Numbered from the stretch's first letter, positions 24,091 to 37,151 are shown. The stretch is DNA of 64,000 nucleotides from Augochlora pura (GCF_028453695.1 NC_135774.1:27900001-27964000); one strand, 5' to 3'. Translations and numbers: made by a program. The notes: generated by a model from the letters alone, not told the origin.

Positions 24091-25139
24091 AATTTATTTT
24101 ATTAACCGTGAAGGTACAATTAAAAATGGCAATTTATGAATATCATATTTGAGAAATACGCGAATAAAATGACATTAGCGGACATAATTCTCCGGTAGAC
24201 CTAATATATCATATTTTTCTATATAAGAACAACGCGAATAAATTTGCAATATTTTTATTTTTTTTTTAAATAGTATTTTACGTCGCATCGACTACACTTG
24301 CGGTTATTAGCGACGACTTTTAGTTGGGGATATTAGAGTTTACTGTATAGGCTTGAATTTTTCAGGAATGAGATAACTTATGAACTTATCCTATTTGCAA
24401 TATTATTTTACGCGATTTATCCTAAATTTCTTAGACGATGTATAGTTTTACGAAGAGTACGAACCGGTGTCAATGCAATTGTAGAATCGCGCGGCAGCAG
24501 TTACCGTAAAGTTCGCGAGCGAAATTGCAAAGGTGAGGCGCGAACGTACTCGGAAGCGGAAAAACGCGACCGGACGCATGTTTCCTGTCGGGTCCGCTGC
24601 GAAATCTTCAGAGGCCGCGGACCGCAAAACGCGCGTCCGCGGAACGATGCGGTTTTCGAGCGCAGACACCGTGACGCCGAAAACCGCGCGTTGCATTTCG
24701 TTGGTCCCACCCTCTCCGTCCACTCCACCTCCTCCACCTCCTCCGCCTCCTGCTCTTCACGGTTCTATTAACGACGGGCCTACGGGTACAGAGGTTTCCT
24801 GCGGACCCTTCAGGAAACGCCGCGCTGGGAACAAAGGCGAGGCCTCGACTTAACACAGGCGAAAGACGCCGGCGCGCGGATATTTCTTCCCAGCTGTCGT
24901 TCCGCGTCGCTCTTTTGTGCGCTTTTGTTTGGACGGTAGGATATGTCTTCTGGCGTTCGGGACCGGGCCTCTCACGACAAATGGAATCGCTTTGCCTAAC
25001 AAATTAACCGACTAATAAATGCGGTGCGCGCCGATGCTTATGCAAATTCTTGTTTCTTTGGGACGAATTTTTCTGCGATATTACTGTCGATCGTGCTAAA
25101 CGGCGGGTAAGTGGTGTTGGCAGGTGGAGGGACAATGGT

Positions 25140-25700
25140 GTGATTCAACAATGCTTAAAGTGATGTACAAGCTATTCTTTTTTGTTATAGAGATAAATTC
25201 GGCTGTAATTTGGATTTTCTATGTTTTCGTGTATTTCTATTTTTAAAGCTTCTTTTGTATGGGGAGAATAAAGGAAAGAGTATTTATAGAGTTTTTTTTC
25301 GAGTATTTCTAGCGTTTAGAGTATTTTAAGAGAATTTATACAGAATGAGTATTTTATAGTGGTAATAATAATAAATGTTAATATGATTAAATAATACTAG
25401 GAAATTGGTGATTTTAATTTCGAGCACAATTAAATTGTATAATATAGATTATATATCATACCACATATTTCTATTTCTAAATCTTTTCTTACATAGGCAG
25501 AATAAGGTATACAAAAATATATGGGCAAATGGTAATGATAACAATAAATAGTATTAGAAAAATATTAGAGAGGAACTAAATCATATAATATAAATTACAT
25601 ACCTTACTATATATTTCTATATTTAAACCCTTTCTTAAAAAGGAAGAATAAAGTACAGAAAAATATATCAGCATGTGATAATAAAAGTAATAGATAGTAA
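25140..25700. repeat. Diverged tandem repeat, about 146-bp unit (third copy further off)
   Basis: TTTCTATTTCTAAATC starts at 25468 and its variant TTTCTATATTTAAACC at 25614 (offset 146). A weaker copy starts at 25234. Each continues into AGAATAA(A/G)G(T/A)A, then AATGATAACAATAAATAG-like sequence. AT-rich. Confidence 0.6.
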
Positions 25701-26276
25701 CAGAATTAAATAATATTAAAAAATCCCTAAGCTCCTAAATTTCAAATTAATCAAGCTATAACATAAATTACACACGTCTCCACAAACTGCCATGTTCAAA
25801 AATACTTTTGCATACACAGTAACTGAATAAAACAAATCTCTCTCTCACTGGAGTCGGTAGATCCACCGCAGAGAAAAAACAAAAGTGTCATTGTAGTTCT
25901 TCCATTGCTTGTCAAATAGACAAACATACCTCGCGCGATGCCATAAAATTTCGCAGCCCGGCAACAACAACAACAACAACAGCGAACGAAATTCGACGAT
26001 GACGGGGATTCGGTTGTACGGACCACTCGTTGCACACTAGCCAGAAAGAATGCAGATGTTCGAACCACGCGAAAAACGGGGAACCACCCCCATCAGAGGC
26101 CGGAATTGTTTTATGAAATTTTTCGAATTCAGGATGAGAGGATCCACTCGGAGAGAGACAAAAGGAGCCCCGGGAGACGGGATCGGGCGGAGATCAAAGC
26201 CGCGGGGGATTGTCGAGGGCCGAAAATAACCATAATCGTATTTAGAAGGCACACGGTGAGCGCTTCGCCTCTCTGC

Positions 26277-26291
26277 GCGCGCGCGCGCGCG
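26277..26291. repeat. (CG)n run
   Basis: Seven CG dinucleotides, a Z-DNA-prone sequence. Similar runs occur at about 11862, 23732, 30815, 31567, 37907, 39128, 56717 and 57598. Confidence 0.8.
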
Positions 26292-26782
26292 AGCGGTTCT
26301 CTGTACCGCGTCAAAGGGACGTGGAATTTTCGGAAAGCCCGATGCAATTCGTCAAATTAGTAACGATAGACGGGGGAAGGAGTACAGGTGCACTTATCGG
26401 GGAGTGGGGGAAACAGGGAAAAACGAGAAAGAAACACACGGAGTGTTCTTAAACGGCGACCGGTCATGGGGAGGGGAGAAAAGCTGTCGGGTGTCTTAAT
26501 TAAAAGCGGTTCCTCTTTTTTTCGTGCCTGTAGGGCCTCCACTCGTGTGGAGGATCGCCGCTTTGAAGTTCAATCGGTTTAACGAGGTCCACTTCTTCGG
26601 GCATTAAAATAAACGCCGGAATCCGAGCGCGCGGGCTCCGGGCGCGGAGAGAGCACGCTGGAAAATTTCGACGGGCTTCGCGCTGCTTTAATTGCAGCCG
26701 CTTCTATAATGGACTGCGGATCCCGTTTCCTAATTTCAAAGGTTAATCTTTTCGAAATTGAAGACGAAAATCTTCCTCTGTC

Positions 26783-26905
26783 TAAGAAGAAATAATAATG
26801 TCGCGTGTAAGAAGAAATAATGATGTCGTATCTAAGAAGAAATAATATTGTCGTATCTAAAAAGAAATAATAATGTCGTACTTAAAAAGAAATAATAATG
26901 TCGTC
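26783..26905. repeat. 25-bp minisatellite, five copies
   Basis: Units start at 26783, 26808, 26833, 26858 and 26883, exactly 25 bases apart. Unit: TAAGAAGAAATAATAATGTC plus GTATC. Confidence 0.95.
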
Positions 26906-27004
26906 AGTTGTTATTAAAATTGTAAAGGCAGTCATTTGCGGTGGCCAATAGCTGTGCCTCTGGTTCGTTTCCAGACTTAATTAACTTTATATATTTATCA
27001 AATA

Positions 27005-27040
27005 ATTAACTCTTTGCGCTGCGAAAAAATTCTATGTCCT
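27005..27040. mobile_element. Possible orphan TTAA-family end
   Basis: TTAACTCTTTGCGCTGCGAA resembles the common terminus. No partner is identified. Confidence 0.35.
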
Positions 27041-27321
27041 TTTTCTCTTCCATCTTATATGCTTATAAATAATACACAGACTTAAATAATTAATATGTAA
27101 ACTTGACGAGTTATTAAATCTTCCTATTACAAATTCAGCAAAACAGAAGAACAGGGTACAGACCAGAACTAAGAACACAATAGAACACATAAGTCCATCG
27201 CAATAACCTTTAAGCAATCCTAACATATTCTCCCAAACATTACAAAACTGCAAGTATGCCATAAATGCAGAAAGCTTGGCCGGGTTCAACGGCTCGCAAT
27301 TTCCAGGCCCCTTGGGCGTGG

Positions 27322-27350
27322 GCAGAGAGAGAGAGAGAGAGAGAGAGAGG
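27322..27350. repeat. (GA)n microsatellite
   Basis: About 14 GA dinucleotides. Confidence 0.9.
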
Positions 27351-27674
27351 TCTGGATTCCATTTTTTTATCGACAGTAGAAGCGCTATCGCGAATCGCTT
27401 CGACACTCGCGGCGATAACCCTGTGACGCTAGCGAAACGGCCGAACAATAAACATTTTGTCGTCAATCGGACGATAAGGGAGCAATAAAGCTTCTCCTGG
27501 CTCGTAAAACTAACGGCAATGACCTGCACGCGCGAGGGAGGAACTCTATCTTCGTTTCACGCGGCTCTCCCTAGACGCGACCCAACCCCGTAACAATCGT
27601 CGAGGCCCTCTTTAAAATTCGACCTTCTCCTCGCAATTTTACCGAATACGCCGATCGAGGAACAATCGCCTTCT

Positions 27675-28023
27675 TTAACCCTTTAACGGTGTCGTCCGTC
27701 GAAGTACACTGAACGAAAGCCAGAAATATGCACATTGCGTGTGATTTCTGTGTTTTAACCATGATAAAAAAAATTCGTGCCTCGAAAATGAAATTATTTA
27801 AGCTAATGGAGTTGACGAGTTTATTCTTGTAATCTATTTTTAATTTTTAATTTTTAATTTCTCTGACATAACCTAACATTCCCAACGAAATCTCTTGCCG
27901 TTATGAAATGACCTGCAAAATTATTAAAACAGAAAATTATATTTGTATTTTGTCTACGGATAGCACTCGTACACACATCGTTTGGAGGCCGCATATACGC
28001 GGCGCTCGGAGCGAAGGGGTTAA
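27675..28023. mobile_element. TTAA-flanked miniature element with subterminal palindrome
   Basis: TTAACCCTTTAACGGTGTCG on the left. On the right, read inward, TTAACCCCTTCGCTCCGAGC, followed by the near-palindrome GCCGCGTATATGCGGC. 349 bp, AT-rich interior, no coding capacity. TTAA edges at 27675-27678 and 28020-28023. Confidence 0.65.
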
Positions 28024-28199
28024 AGTTCGACCTTTTCCCTCGGCAGCCTCGCGGAAAACGGCGATTAATCGCGCGCGCTCGGTTTCAGAAGCGCGGCCGA
28101 AATCGATTCTGTCCGATGAAACGGAACACCCCGCGCGATGCCGCGGCGTATATTACAGTAATTACATTTCATTGGGCTGACCGCGGGCTCGCCAGACTT

Positions 28200-28920
28200 G
28201 AAAATGAATGGGTGGACACGTCGGTGGATTCGTTGCAACGGACGTAATGAAGGTTTATAAAATCTGGAGAGCAGAGATCGCAGGAATTTAATTCCACGGA
28301 CGAGTATAATATTCTGTCGTTAAAGTAGCGAGCGTATATTTACTTGGGATTTTTGAAATTAATTTAGGAATGCTTGAAATTTATTACTAGGATTTATGTT
28401 AGAAATAATTGTAAATGTCTAGTTAATAAAATGGTCACGAATGCTTTGTTTAGAATTTATGACAAGAGTGCTAAATAAATTCGGAATAGATACTAAAAAT
28501 AGTAAATAAATTTCTGTGTTATGAATTTACAACAAAAATGCTAAATACATGCAATTGAAACGTTGTTTAATATTCCCATGTATATATTTCAAATCAACGA
28601 CCACTTTTGTTAACATAAATTTGACATTGACGACTTACTGAATTTATTAATAATTCTAATTTCGTAACTAGTTCGTCTCTCGTGCATTAACGTTATCGTG
28701 TCTTTTACATTTCCTATTGTCATAACTTCTACGCAGAGCGTTTATGGACTCCTTCTTACGTAACGTTTTAGTCTTATTCCAACTAGCAAGTCGATAACAC
28801 GCATGTATGTTTTCTTCAAATTATTTCTCCAATAAAAACAATGTAATCTAACATTTAAAAAAAATGACTGAAATTTTTTACCGACTTAATTCGCATTATT
28901 CAATATTTTATAAACACGTA
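28200..28920. other. AT-rich non-coding segment
   Basis: Loose internal repetition around TGCTAAATA(A/C)AT near 28440-28560. No gene or element end recognised. Confidence 0.4.
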
Positions 28921-29131
28921 ATATACACAGTGAATTCTTAATTCACAAATTAATATATAGATATATATAGTGAATTCTTAATTCATATATTAATATATAT
29001 ATAGTGAATTCTCAATTTGCAAATTAATATATATATATAGTGAATTCTTAATTCACAAGTTAATATACACAGTGAATCCTTAATTCACAAGTCAATATAC
29101 ACACTGAATTCCTAATTCATAAATTAATATA
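28921..29131. repeat. Tandem array of an inverted repeat, six units of 32-40 bp
   Basis: TGAATT-type starts at 28931, 28971, 29005, 29041, 29073 and 29105. Most units hold GTGAATTCTTAATTCAC, itself an inverted repeat, followed by an AATTAATATATA stretch. Confidence 0.85.
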
Positions 29132-29894
29132 ATGAACCGCAGTCTATCTAATACAACATCGACGTATCTCGCCGATCGCGTTAAAAGATAAACTCTTCCA
29201 GCATCGGCGAAGGTGACGAAATTGACAGAAGGCAGACTCTTAGCATTTCGTCGTCGTTGCCTCTATTATCACATCCCGGGTTACATCCAGCGAATATTAA
29301 GCCCGGCGGTAGTTCCCCGGACGGGAAAACACGGGCGGAGCCCATCGAGAGGCCCTCGTCTCCGCTCGTTATCGCCAGACGTCAGGAGAAAGTTTCGCGA
29401 GAGACGTTGATAGCGTCGGACGTCGGGGGCGCTGAGGACGACGACGACGCCGCAGGTTGTGGTCGACGACCGGCGTCGCCGTCTCGAGATACTGTCATCG
29501 CGCGTTCGCTGGGACGTTGCTCCGTGCGCGCGGCCAGCATTAAACAGCCGCCGGTAACAACAAAGAGAGAGTCAGAGAGAGAGAGAGGGAGAGGTGCGGG
29601 AGAGCAGCGTTTCGATCCGACGCGTGTTCCGTTCAATGTCGCGCGCGGCGTCCTCACGGCCAAGCGGAATCGCGCGACCGCCAGGAAATTGAATATCGGC
29701 CGGTGACGGCTTTGTTTCGATAAAAGTGTAACGAGACGTCGACGGCCGGCCCACCACCGTCGGGACGGATAAACGCGTCCGTCAATCCCCGGGCCCTCTA
29801 TCTCGCCGTATCGCTTTCTATATAGCACCTGGAACCGGTCCAACTTCTGTTTTAATAAGCGTAGTCTCTGATTCGTTCCTCTGATCCACGCTCG

Positions 29895-29930
29895 CTAACC
29901 CCTTGCCCTACCAAATTCCTTTTTTAGAAA
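29895..29930. mobile_element. Orphan C end of the TTAA element family
   Basis: CTAACCCCTTGCCCTACCAA matches the C ends at 23473 and 48352. No partner is seen. Confidence 0.45.
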
Positions 29931-30340
29931 TAGAATTTTTTAGAAATAGAATTTCTTCGAACGCACTAATATCTCAAAAGAAAAAGAAATTTTATATTTA
30001 TTACGTGAAATTTTATATTTATTATTATATTTATTATATTTTTTCACAAGGATACAGTAATTACTCGATAAAATATTTTTCCCAGTATAATAATACATAG
30101 ATATTTCGCTGTTGAATATGAAGTACTAACTTCGAACTCTCGATAAACTCTAAAATCTGAATAAACAGAATTAACCTAATAGGAATCCTTGTTTTGTGAC
30201 ACGAATTGTTCCAAAATATATTGCAAATGATATTGGGCTGTCTGTTATGGTTCCTGTGGAGCATGAGGCAGTGAAATATCGGAGAAAAACCGCAGCAAGG
30301 TTGCCAGTGCTTTTCATCGCGGCTGCACCACCCACTCTGA

Positions 30341-30343
30341 CTT

Positions 30344-30380
<37 letters not shown>

Positions 30381-30400
30381 GTCTGACTGTCTCCGTCTCT
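30341..30400. repeat. (CT)n microsatellite
   Basis: CT repeat with CTAT and CTGT interruptions. Confidence 0.85.
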
Positions 30401-31003
30401 CTCCCCCTTTTTGTCGATGTTCCGGGCTCGCGCACGCATCATTGTGCGTTGCATTAATGCGTCGGCTCGGAACAGCTCATTGTGCATTATACGCGACATT
30501 GTGTCCTCGTTAACAATAGCGGGGTGTGGCGGCGCGAGGCTGGCTGACTCTCTGGATGGCTGGCTCGGCTTTGCTTGGCTTGGCTAGCGGTCTCGATTTG
30601 GCGGGCAATTTTTGTTGAACTTCAGACAGACGCGTCCGACCGGCCGCGCGCGTCCCGGCCGTCTCCTTTCTCGTTTCACCGTGCCACTTTGAATTTAACA
30701 ACGCGACCGCGTTGCGGTTAGCAATTTCCTGCTTAACCCTCGCCACGGAACAGGCCCGGCCTTTCCTCTCTCTCTGCCTGCCTCTCGCCGGTCTTCTCTC
30801 TCCGATGCCGCTGCGCGCGCGCGCGCTTTTCGCTCCTCGTGCCGGTGAACTTGCCATTAATTCTCGATACGCAACGCTCAATTTATTATTAACCCTGGAA
30901 CGACCCCCTTCCATTATCTTCGTAAGCGACGCTGCGGCATCGCGGACACACTCAAAATAATATCTTAATAATTGCAATATGATTTGTTATATTTAAAATA
31001 TAA

Positions 31004-31105
31004 TATTGGGTTGGCAACTAAGCAATTGCGGATTCAAAATGAGAAGGAAAATTCAATTCTTTTGATTAAAAATATAAGTTTATCCGATTAGAGAAATCAA
31101 TTTTG
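31004..31105 (+). mobile_element. mariner-type terminal fragment
   Basis: TA (31004-31005) followed by TTGGGTTGGCAACTAAGCAA and TTGCGGATTC, the terminus familiar from bee-type mariners. About 95 bases match 15578-15672. No transposase and no opposite terminus were found, so it is a solo end. Confidence 0.75.
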
Positions 31106-32096
31106 ACGCTGCCTTTCTTTCAAGGCTTTATTTTAATGTACTGTATATAACATAAAAATCGTGCTCGCGATGCTTGCTTTTTTGAAAATAATGTAATAAA
31201 ATATGTCTTAAACGCGCGTCCTGCCCTTCAATTTTCAAACTGTAATAAAAACGAAACTAATTAACTAATCGATACAATTTTCTTGCTAAATTGAAGATAA
31301 AAGTCCAGACAGCAAGAAAACGATATAACTTAATTGCTTTTAATCCCACGGTGCCCGAAAAAGTTAAAAGATTCTCCGACGCTTCGTCGTACAATAAAAG
31401 CGATATTTATAGTCGACGATTCCAGCGCCTCCGTTACACAGAAACGCCGCGGAAGCACGCCTCCCCCAGTCCCCCGAGATATAAATATACAAGTCTACCC
31501 AGTCAAGGTAACAAGTCCACGATCATTTTAATCACCCGGCGTTCCCCAATCTAATTTCATCGAACGCGCGCGCGCGCTAGCGAGCGAGCGAGCGAGCAGA
31601 GGCTGTCGGCGTACATTAGAAAGTATTCCGCCGTAAAATTCGAACAAGGTGTCCGGAGGTTGCAGAGCAGGGAGCAATGAATTATTCGGAAGTTCCACGG
31701 GGGATGCAAGGCTCCACGACGAAACAAGGCATCTCCCCCTCGTCGTCGTTCGCCAAATCCTTTCGCTGGAGGAACTTCTTATTAGCCTTTAGCATGAAGT
31801 TTTACGTCCTTCGGGCCTAATTTCCCAGTAAATCCGCGCGGCCTGCCCCGTCGTACCAGACTTTTATTCGCTCGTTCCGGGCCTCGGGAACTTCCACCGA
31901 ACCCCCCCGCTACGTCCCACCCCCGTCACGTAACGTCTCGCCCGGTTAGGGGCTTGTCGGTTTTTTAATAACCGGTCTTTTTTCGCGAACCAGTGAAATT
32001 CGACAACCGGTTTTGGGATCGACGAAATCCGGTTGTAGAATTTCTACGTAAAAATTAAATGATCGCTTAATTAAACAATCGCTTAATTAAACGCGT
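31106..32096. other. Non-coding segment
   Basis: AT-rich to about 31350, GC-rich after. A (CG)n run with (GAGC)n lies near 31567-31600. No gene seen. Confidence 0.4.
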
Positions 32097-32370
32097 CGAC
32101 TCTTTGCAGTCGAAGTTATCTTTGATATGAATCTAAAATACTTCCGTTTTATTAAACTCTTTACATTCGAAGCTATTTCGTGTTTAAATCCGAAATATTT
32201 TCATTTTATATAACTTATTAGTGTAATTTATGTATATGAAATGTAGTTTGAATGATTGCTATACTTTAAACAGTTTTGTGAAAATAAATAAATTTTATAC
32301 TGCTGGAATTTGATTAGAATTTTATATAACAATTTTAAGTAAGAGTCGTTCTTCGAGTGCGAAGGGTTAA
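32097..32370. mobile_element. TTAA-flanked element, B/A ends, with an extra B end
   Basis: The element proper is 32153-32370: TTAA, then B end CTCTTTACATTCGAAGCTAT; right A end, read inward, CCCTTCGCACTCGAAGAACG, then TTAA. A second, older B end (CTCTTTGCAGTCGAAGTTAT) lies immediately upstream at about 32099, so the B terminus is present twice, about 55 bases apart. Confidence 0.65.
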
Positions 32371-33352
32371 TAATTAAAGAAAAATGTGAAATAATAGTGG
32401 TCAAGCTTGTGTAAAAAATTATAAAAATACTCCAACATCTCAGCCATCTTAGAACACTTATTATCCATTACTTTTATTAATAAAATAAATTAATAAACAT
32501 ATAAATACACTCAGATATTTTACAACCTCTCTAATTACCTTCCTACTTCTCACGTTAATTAAACTTCAAAAACCATATCAGCCAACCTTTTAAAAATATT
32601 ACAATAAGTCTTCCCAAAAGTCTGCTTTTCGCCCAAGCCTTCCTCCCGAATTATTTACAACATTTATATTCGCTGGGCGTCCGTTTCCTCGGCGGGAAAT
32701 TTAAAATGCAGATGGCTCCGTCGTTTAAGGAGCCGCTCCCTCCACTGCCCGGCCTCTGTCCCTCTCTTGACATCCCGCCAATTAATTTCATTACCCTTAA
32801 GACCGGCCCCGGGTCCTCGCCCCTTTCCCCCCTTCGGTCCGTGAACGTCGTACCCGGTAGCTACCCGAAAGGGGGGGACTTCAGCAGGCAAATATACGGG
32901 GTCGGGTTCGGATCCGTCGCGAAACGCAGCAGACAAGTCAATTTCGCGTGTGCTCTCCCGACCCTCTTAGCCGGGGACCCGTAGAGAGAGAAGGAGAGAG
33001 AGAGAGTGAGAGAGAGTGGCCGCCCTTCGAAATGGATTTTCATATTTGCCCGTGGCGCGACAGGAGCCTCCTATCAAACCTTCGCGTAATTATTCCCGCA
33101 TTAGTGTAACGGCCCCCGCGGTGTGCTACCGACAGTTGCTCGTCCTTGAAAACTCGGCGCGCGCTCGCGGTATATTCGCAATTTATCCGCTAGTCGTTTA
33201 TTATGTGCTATAGTGTCTGCGGGTTTTCCGTTGCCCTTGGCCTGCTGCGGTTACCGCGAATTTATTGTCATTTATTTATTGCTTTTACAGTCTTTAGTAA
33301 CCGATAAGTTGTCAAGTTTAATCAGCAGTAGTCGATTTAGTGATTTCAACCC
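32371..33352. other. Non-coding segment
   Basis: AT-rich to 32640, GC-rich with a short GA tract at 32983-33017, AT-rich from 33250. No gene seen. Confidence 0.4.
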
Positions 33353-33580
33353 TTAACCTCTTCAGGGATGAATTTTTGTAATAGGGTACGATCTATTTAA
33401 TTTCTTCTTTTTTTATTTATCATCCATTTAATTTCGATCGATTAGGTATTTTTGGTATTGCTAAATGATTATATAGCGAATAGTTTTTTAACACATTTTC
33501 ATTTTCTTTGCTCTTAGAATAATTCTAATTTTAAGAAAACTAAACGTACGCGTATGTGACAGTATCCTTGAAGAGGTTAA
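33353..33580. mobile_element. TTAA-flanked miniature element with CCTCTTCA ends
   Basis: TTAACCTCTTCAGGGATGAA on the left; on the right, read inward, TTAACCTCTTCAAGGATAC. The terminal inverted repeat is about 16 of 17 bases. 228 bp, AT-rich, non-coding. Unrelated in sequence to the CCCTTTGC families but the same TTAA architecture. Confidence 0.7.
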
Positions 33581-34647
33581 CTCATAGCATGATCAATGTA
33601 TTATTCAAAGACTGATAGTATTAATTAAATAAATTTTTAAATTAAAATACAAATTAAATAAAGCCTGCAATTATAGAAGATTTGTGTATAAAATTTTCTA
33701 ATTTTCTATTTAAATATCTACTGTTTAAAATTATTTTCTTATATGTTAACATCGAAGGGGTTGAAGTTCCGGATTAAATAAAATCAGTGCACAAAAACCG
33801 AATTTTCTATTTAAGTATCAACTGTAGCAAATAGCCACACCGTCCGTTAATTTCACGGGGGTTGAAACAACACCATCGAGAAGAAGTCTCCTCGAATTTT
33901 TCCTCCCCGAGTAAACGATTCCGCCTCGAAAGTTTTCCGATCGTCCCTCGCCGAGCAGCGGATTCGTTAAAGAGCGAATCACAGCCTTGGCTCTCCTCGT
34001 TCTCGCTCTCGCATCCGTAATTAGCGGCCCGGCATCGGGCTTCCGGTTTTCACGAAAAGAACAGCTCGCAAGACGGTTCTCCCTCTTCCGTCAAACTTTC
34101 CTCCGTTGCGAAGCTATTCATACCTGCTGCTGAATCGTCCTCCGCGCGCCTCACCGCCGCTCGTTCTTCACTCGCCTCTCCTTCCCTTCTCTCTCGAGCC
34201 TCGGCTCGCATAAATTAAGCAAACTACGTGTTTAAATGCAAAGCGGGGCTCGAGGATAAAAACGAGGGGCGGTGGGGGTGGCGCGCTCCGGCTGGCTGAA
34301 AGGAGTCTCTCTACGCGCGAGGGAGAGATCGCAGCTCGTTTCGGGCGGACTGTTTGTTCTAAATAGGCGCGTCTCGCGGCCTGCAGCCGATTCTCTCCGA
34401 GCCCCCGCGCGATCATCGCGCGAAATTGAGTCACGTACACGGCCAGCCAATTCCCGGACACCGCTGCCATCGGGACACCTCTGCCAAGGGAATCGATATC
34501 CGATCCGTGCTTCGCTCCTCTTCGAAGAACATTCCTCGATCGCCACGCGGAATTTTCGAATTCTTGCGACAGAAAATTTGATATGGAAATTCTTGGACGA
34601 AATCTGAACGTCTTCGACCGACAGGGTTTTGTACTTTATTTTATTAT
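33581..34647. other. Non-coding segment
   Basis: AT-rich to 33830, GC-rich after that. No domain-bearing frame. Confidence 0.4.
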
Positions 34648-34730
34648 TTAACCCTTTGCGCTCGAGCGACTCTGGGGCGCCATGAAAAATTATTGTATCA
34701 CGTTGCGAAATAATTTTGCAATCACCATGA
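34648..34730. mobile_element. Partial TTAA-family element, A end
   Basis: TTAA then CCCTTTGCGCTCGAGCGACT and GGGGCGCCATGAAAAATT, aligning with the A end through the GCACC(A/G)CTAAAAATT region and CACGTTGCG. No second end found. Confidence 0.65.
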
Positions 34731-34984
34731 CGATTCCAACGTCCCAATTTCGATTTAACAAATTCCCAATTAATAACAATAATAATCCCAAATAATAGCA
34801 ATTAATAAACTCATTTCACCTACGAAATAATAATTAATAAACGCTCTACTACAATTCTCTGCAACAAGAACCTGACATAACCTACAAATTTTTCGACACA
34901 CCTGAATACAAATTTCTTCTTTAATCAGCAATTTCATTACCGAACAACAAAGCAGCACGTAACTCGAACTTCCACAGCGACAAG

Positions 34985-36370
34985 CTAGCCACGGACCAGC
35001 AAAATCATCGCGGTCTAATCAGCGTTAGATTAAAATCGACTTACGCGCGGGCGCGTAACTTCGTCTCCTAATTTCATAACGTCGGATTAAATCGCGCGGC
35101 TGCGAAGACGTGCGCGCAATTTCGTGATTCCGGGACAGGTGGAATTGCGGGAGGAGAGAGAACGAGCCGCGAATTTTAATTCCGTGGATCGCGGATACGG
35201 CGAAGCGGCACCGTGGGGAACGATTAAGCGCGTTCCGGTCGAATTAATATCGCGAAGTAGCTACGCGTCAGAATCGAAACTCCGCGAATTTCATTAACTC
35301 GCTGGAGAGCAGCCGTTGGGCCCTTTCCGGCTGCGGGGGGGATGCCATGGAAATGAAGGTGCAGAGAGAGAAAGAGAAAGAGAGGAGAGCAGAGCAGCCC
35401 CGTTAGGAAACGCCGCGAAAGTGAGGCGTTGCTCCGACGATTCTCTGCACTCGAACCGGTTGCCGTTGGGAATTCAATTATCGAAAAGGAGAATGGGTGT
35501 TTAACGGGTGTTGCGAGGCGAGCAGCGGCGGCCGCTGGGCGTGTCACGTTGCCGCGGCACGTCATCGGCTCCCGACGGAACGAGGATTAATTTCCGCGAG
35601 CTTTTACGTAACCGCGTGCGTAAGCGCGTGCTCGCGAAATTTCAAACGCGCCGCACAAAAGCTCCTTTCCTCTCCCTCTCTCTCTCTCTCTTTCGCTTGC
35701 TCGCTGCGTTTGATAGGCTCCACAGGGAAAATAATACGCGGGGGTGGTCGCGGGGCCAAGGGAGCAACAGACGGACAAGGGTGAAGAGAGAAAGAGAAAG
35801 GCTTTTTTCCGCCGGTCGAATAACAGCGTCGCTGCCGCGACGAGGAACTCGTTTAAATTATGAAATTACCAAGTCCGTGTAGCAAACCCCGGCGCCCCGT
35901 AAGCTTCTTACAGGAGTTAACTAACCTCGTAAAATTAGCAGCTAGGTGTAAACTTGCTCCTCCCCGGGTGCCAGCCCTCGCCCGGAGCCCCCTTCGAGCC
36001 CCCGCGGTGCGACCGGCAACCAACCCCCGGCGTTAGGCAGCCAGTCATCGCCTCTCGTCCTCTCTCTCTCTCTCTCTTTCTCGTCAGTTTCCTCCGTCAG
36101 CTCGTAAAACCCGAGACAATGCGAGCGTACCCCCCCGGGCCCCGATGAGACTCCACCCACGACACCCCCCGGTACGGTGCTGCGTCTCCCTCACACCCAC
36201 GGCGTATAAACCCTTGCCGCGGTTTACCTTCGCTGAAATGTCCTGCGAGGAACGCGCGCGCGGGGGTGGTTACTGCCGAAATTTCGGCAAATTCCGGGAC
36301 TACGCCATACCCCCGCGCTGCGTAACGGCGGAGCGGTTGCGAGAGCGGTGGGTGGCGAATCGCTGGCAAT
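34985..36370. other. GC-rich non-coding segment
   Basis: Short GA or CT tracts at about 35364-35392, 35670-35693 and 36061-36082. No gene recognised. Confidence 0.4.
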
Positions 36371-37110
36371 AGTTATTGTCAAACTAGTTTACCTGCTGTT
36401 TCTGACGAATTTTCTGGGGTGACTGTTAAATTAACGCTACGATTGTCAGGTTATGTCAGTCTCAAAAATTGTAGAAAACCGGAGCTGTATTTTAATTAAA
36501 ATATTGATTTCTAGTAAAATTTATTTTTAGTTAAATTTATTTTTAGTTCAATTTATTTTACTTATATAATATACTTATCTCTGATATACCATTATCAATG
36601 AACAACATAAAACATCAAGTTTCTCTATCAAAAAATGTAGAAACCAAAAGACTAAAAAGATTTGCCACATCTTATTCGCTAAATATAAATCCAGCGATAC
36701 TCGGAATCAAACCGAGGGCACAAATTGGCCAACCCCTCCCGTTCGTGCTCCTCGAGGTTATAAAAACACGGGGCGGCAGATTTAAAGGTCCCATGAATTT
36801 CTAAAGTGGCAATTGCCCGAGCACGGTTCATAAAGATCGATTTTACGTTCGAACGTTCGCGCGCCCGGCCGTCTTTCGGAATTGCGGGGGCGGTTAGGCG
36901 GGCTCGCCGCTTATTAGACGTAACCAAGTTAATTTCTTAGACGCGTACGTCTCGAGCCGGCTGCGAATTTCCATGCAAATTCATTGGGCGCGGGCGTCTG
37001 CCAGTAAAATTTTAGTGGCGGGCCCTCTCTCTCTCTCTCTCTTCTCCCGCGGGAAACTTTACGGACTCCGTTCGCCGGTTCGACTCGCCTCTTCGCTGGA
37101 AATTAATCGG

Positions 37111-37112
<2 letters not shown>

Positions 37113-37151
<39 letters not shown>
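37113..37151. repeat. (CT)n microsatellite
   Basis: About 19 CT dinucleotides. A smaller tract lies at 37026-37043. Confidence 0.9.
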
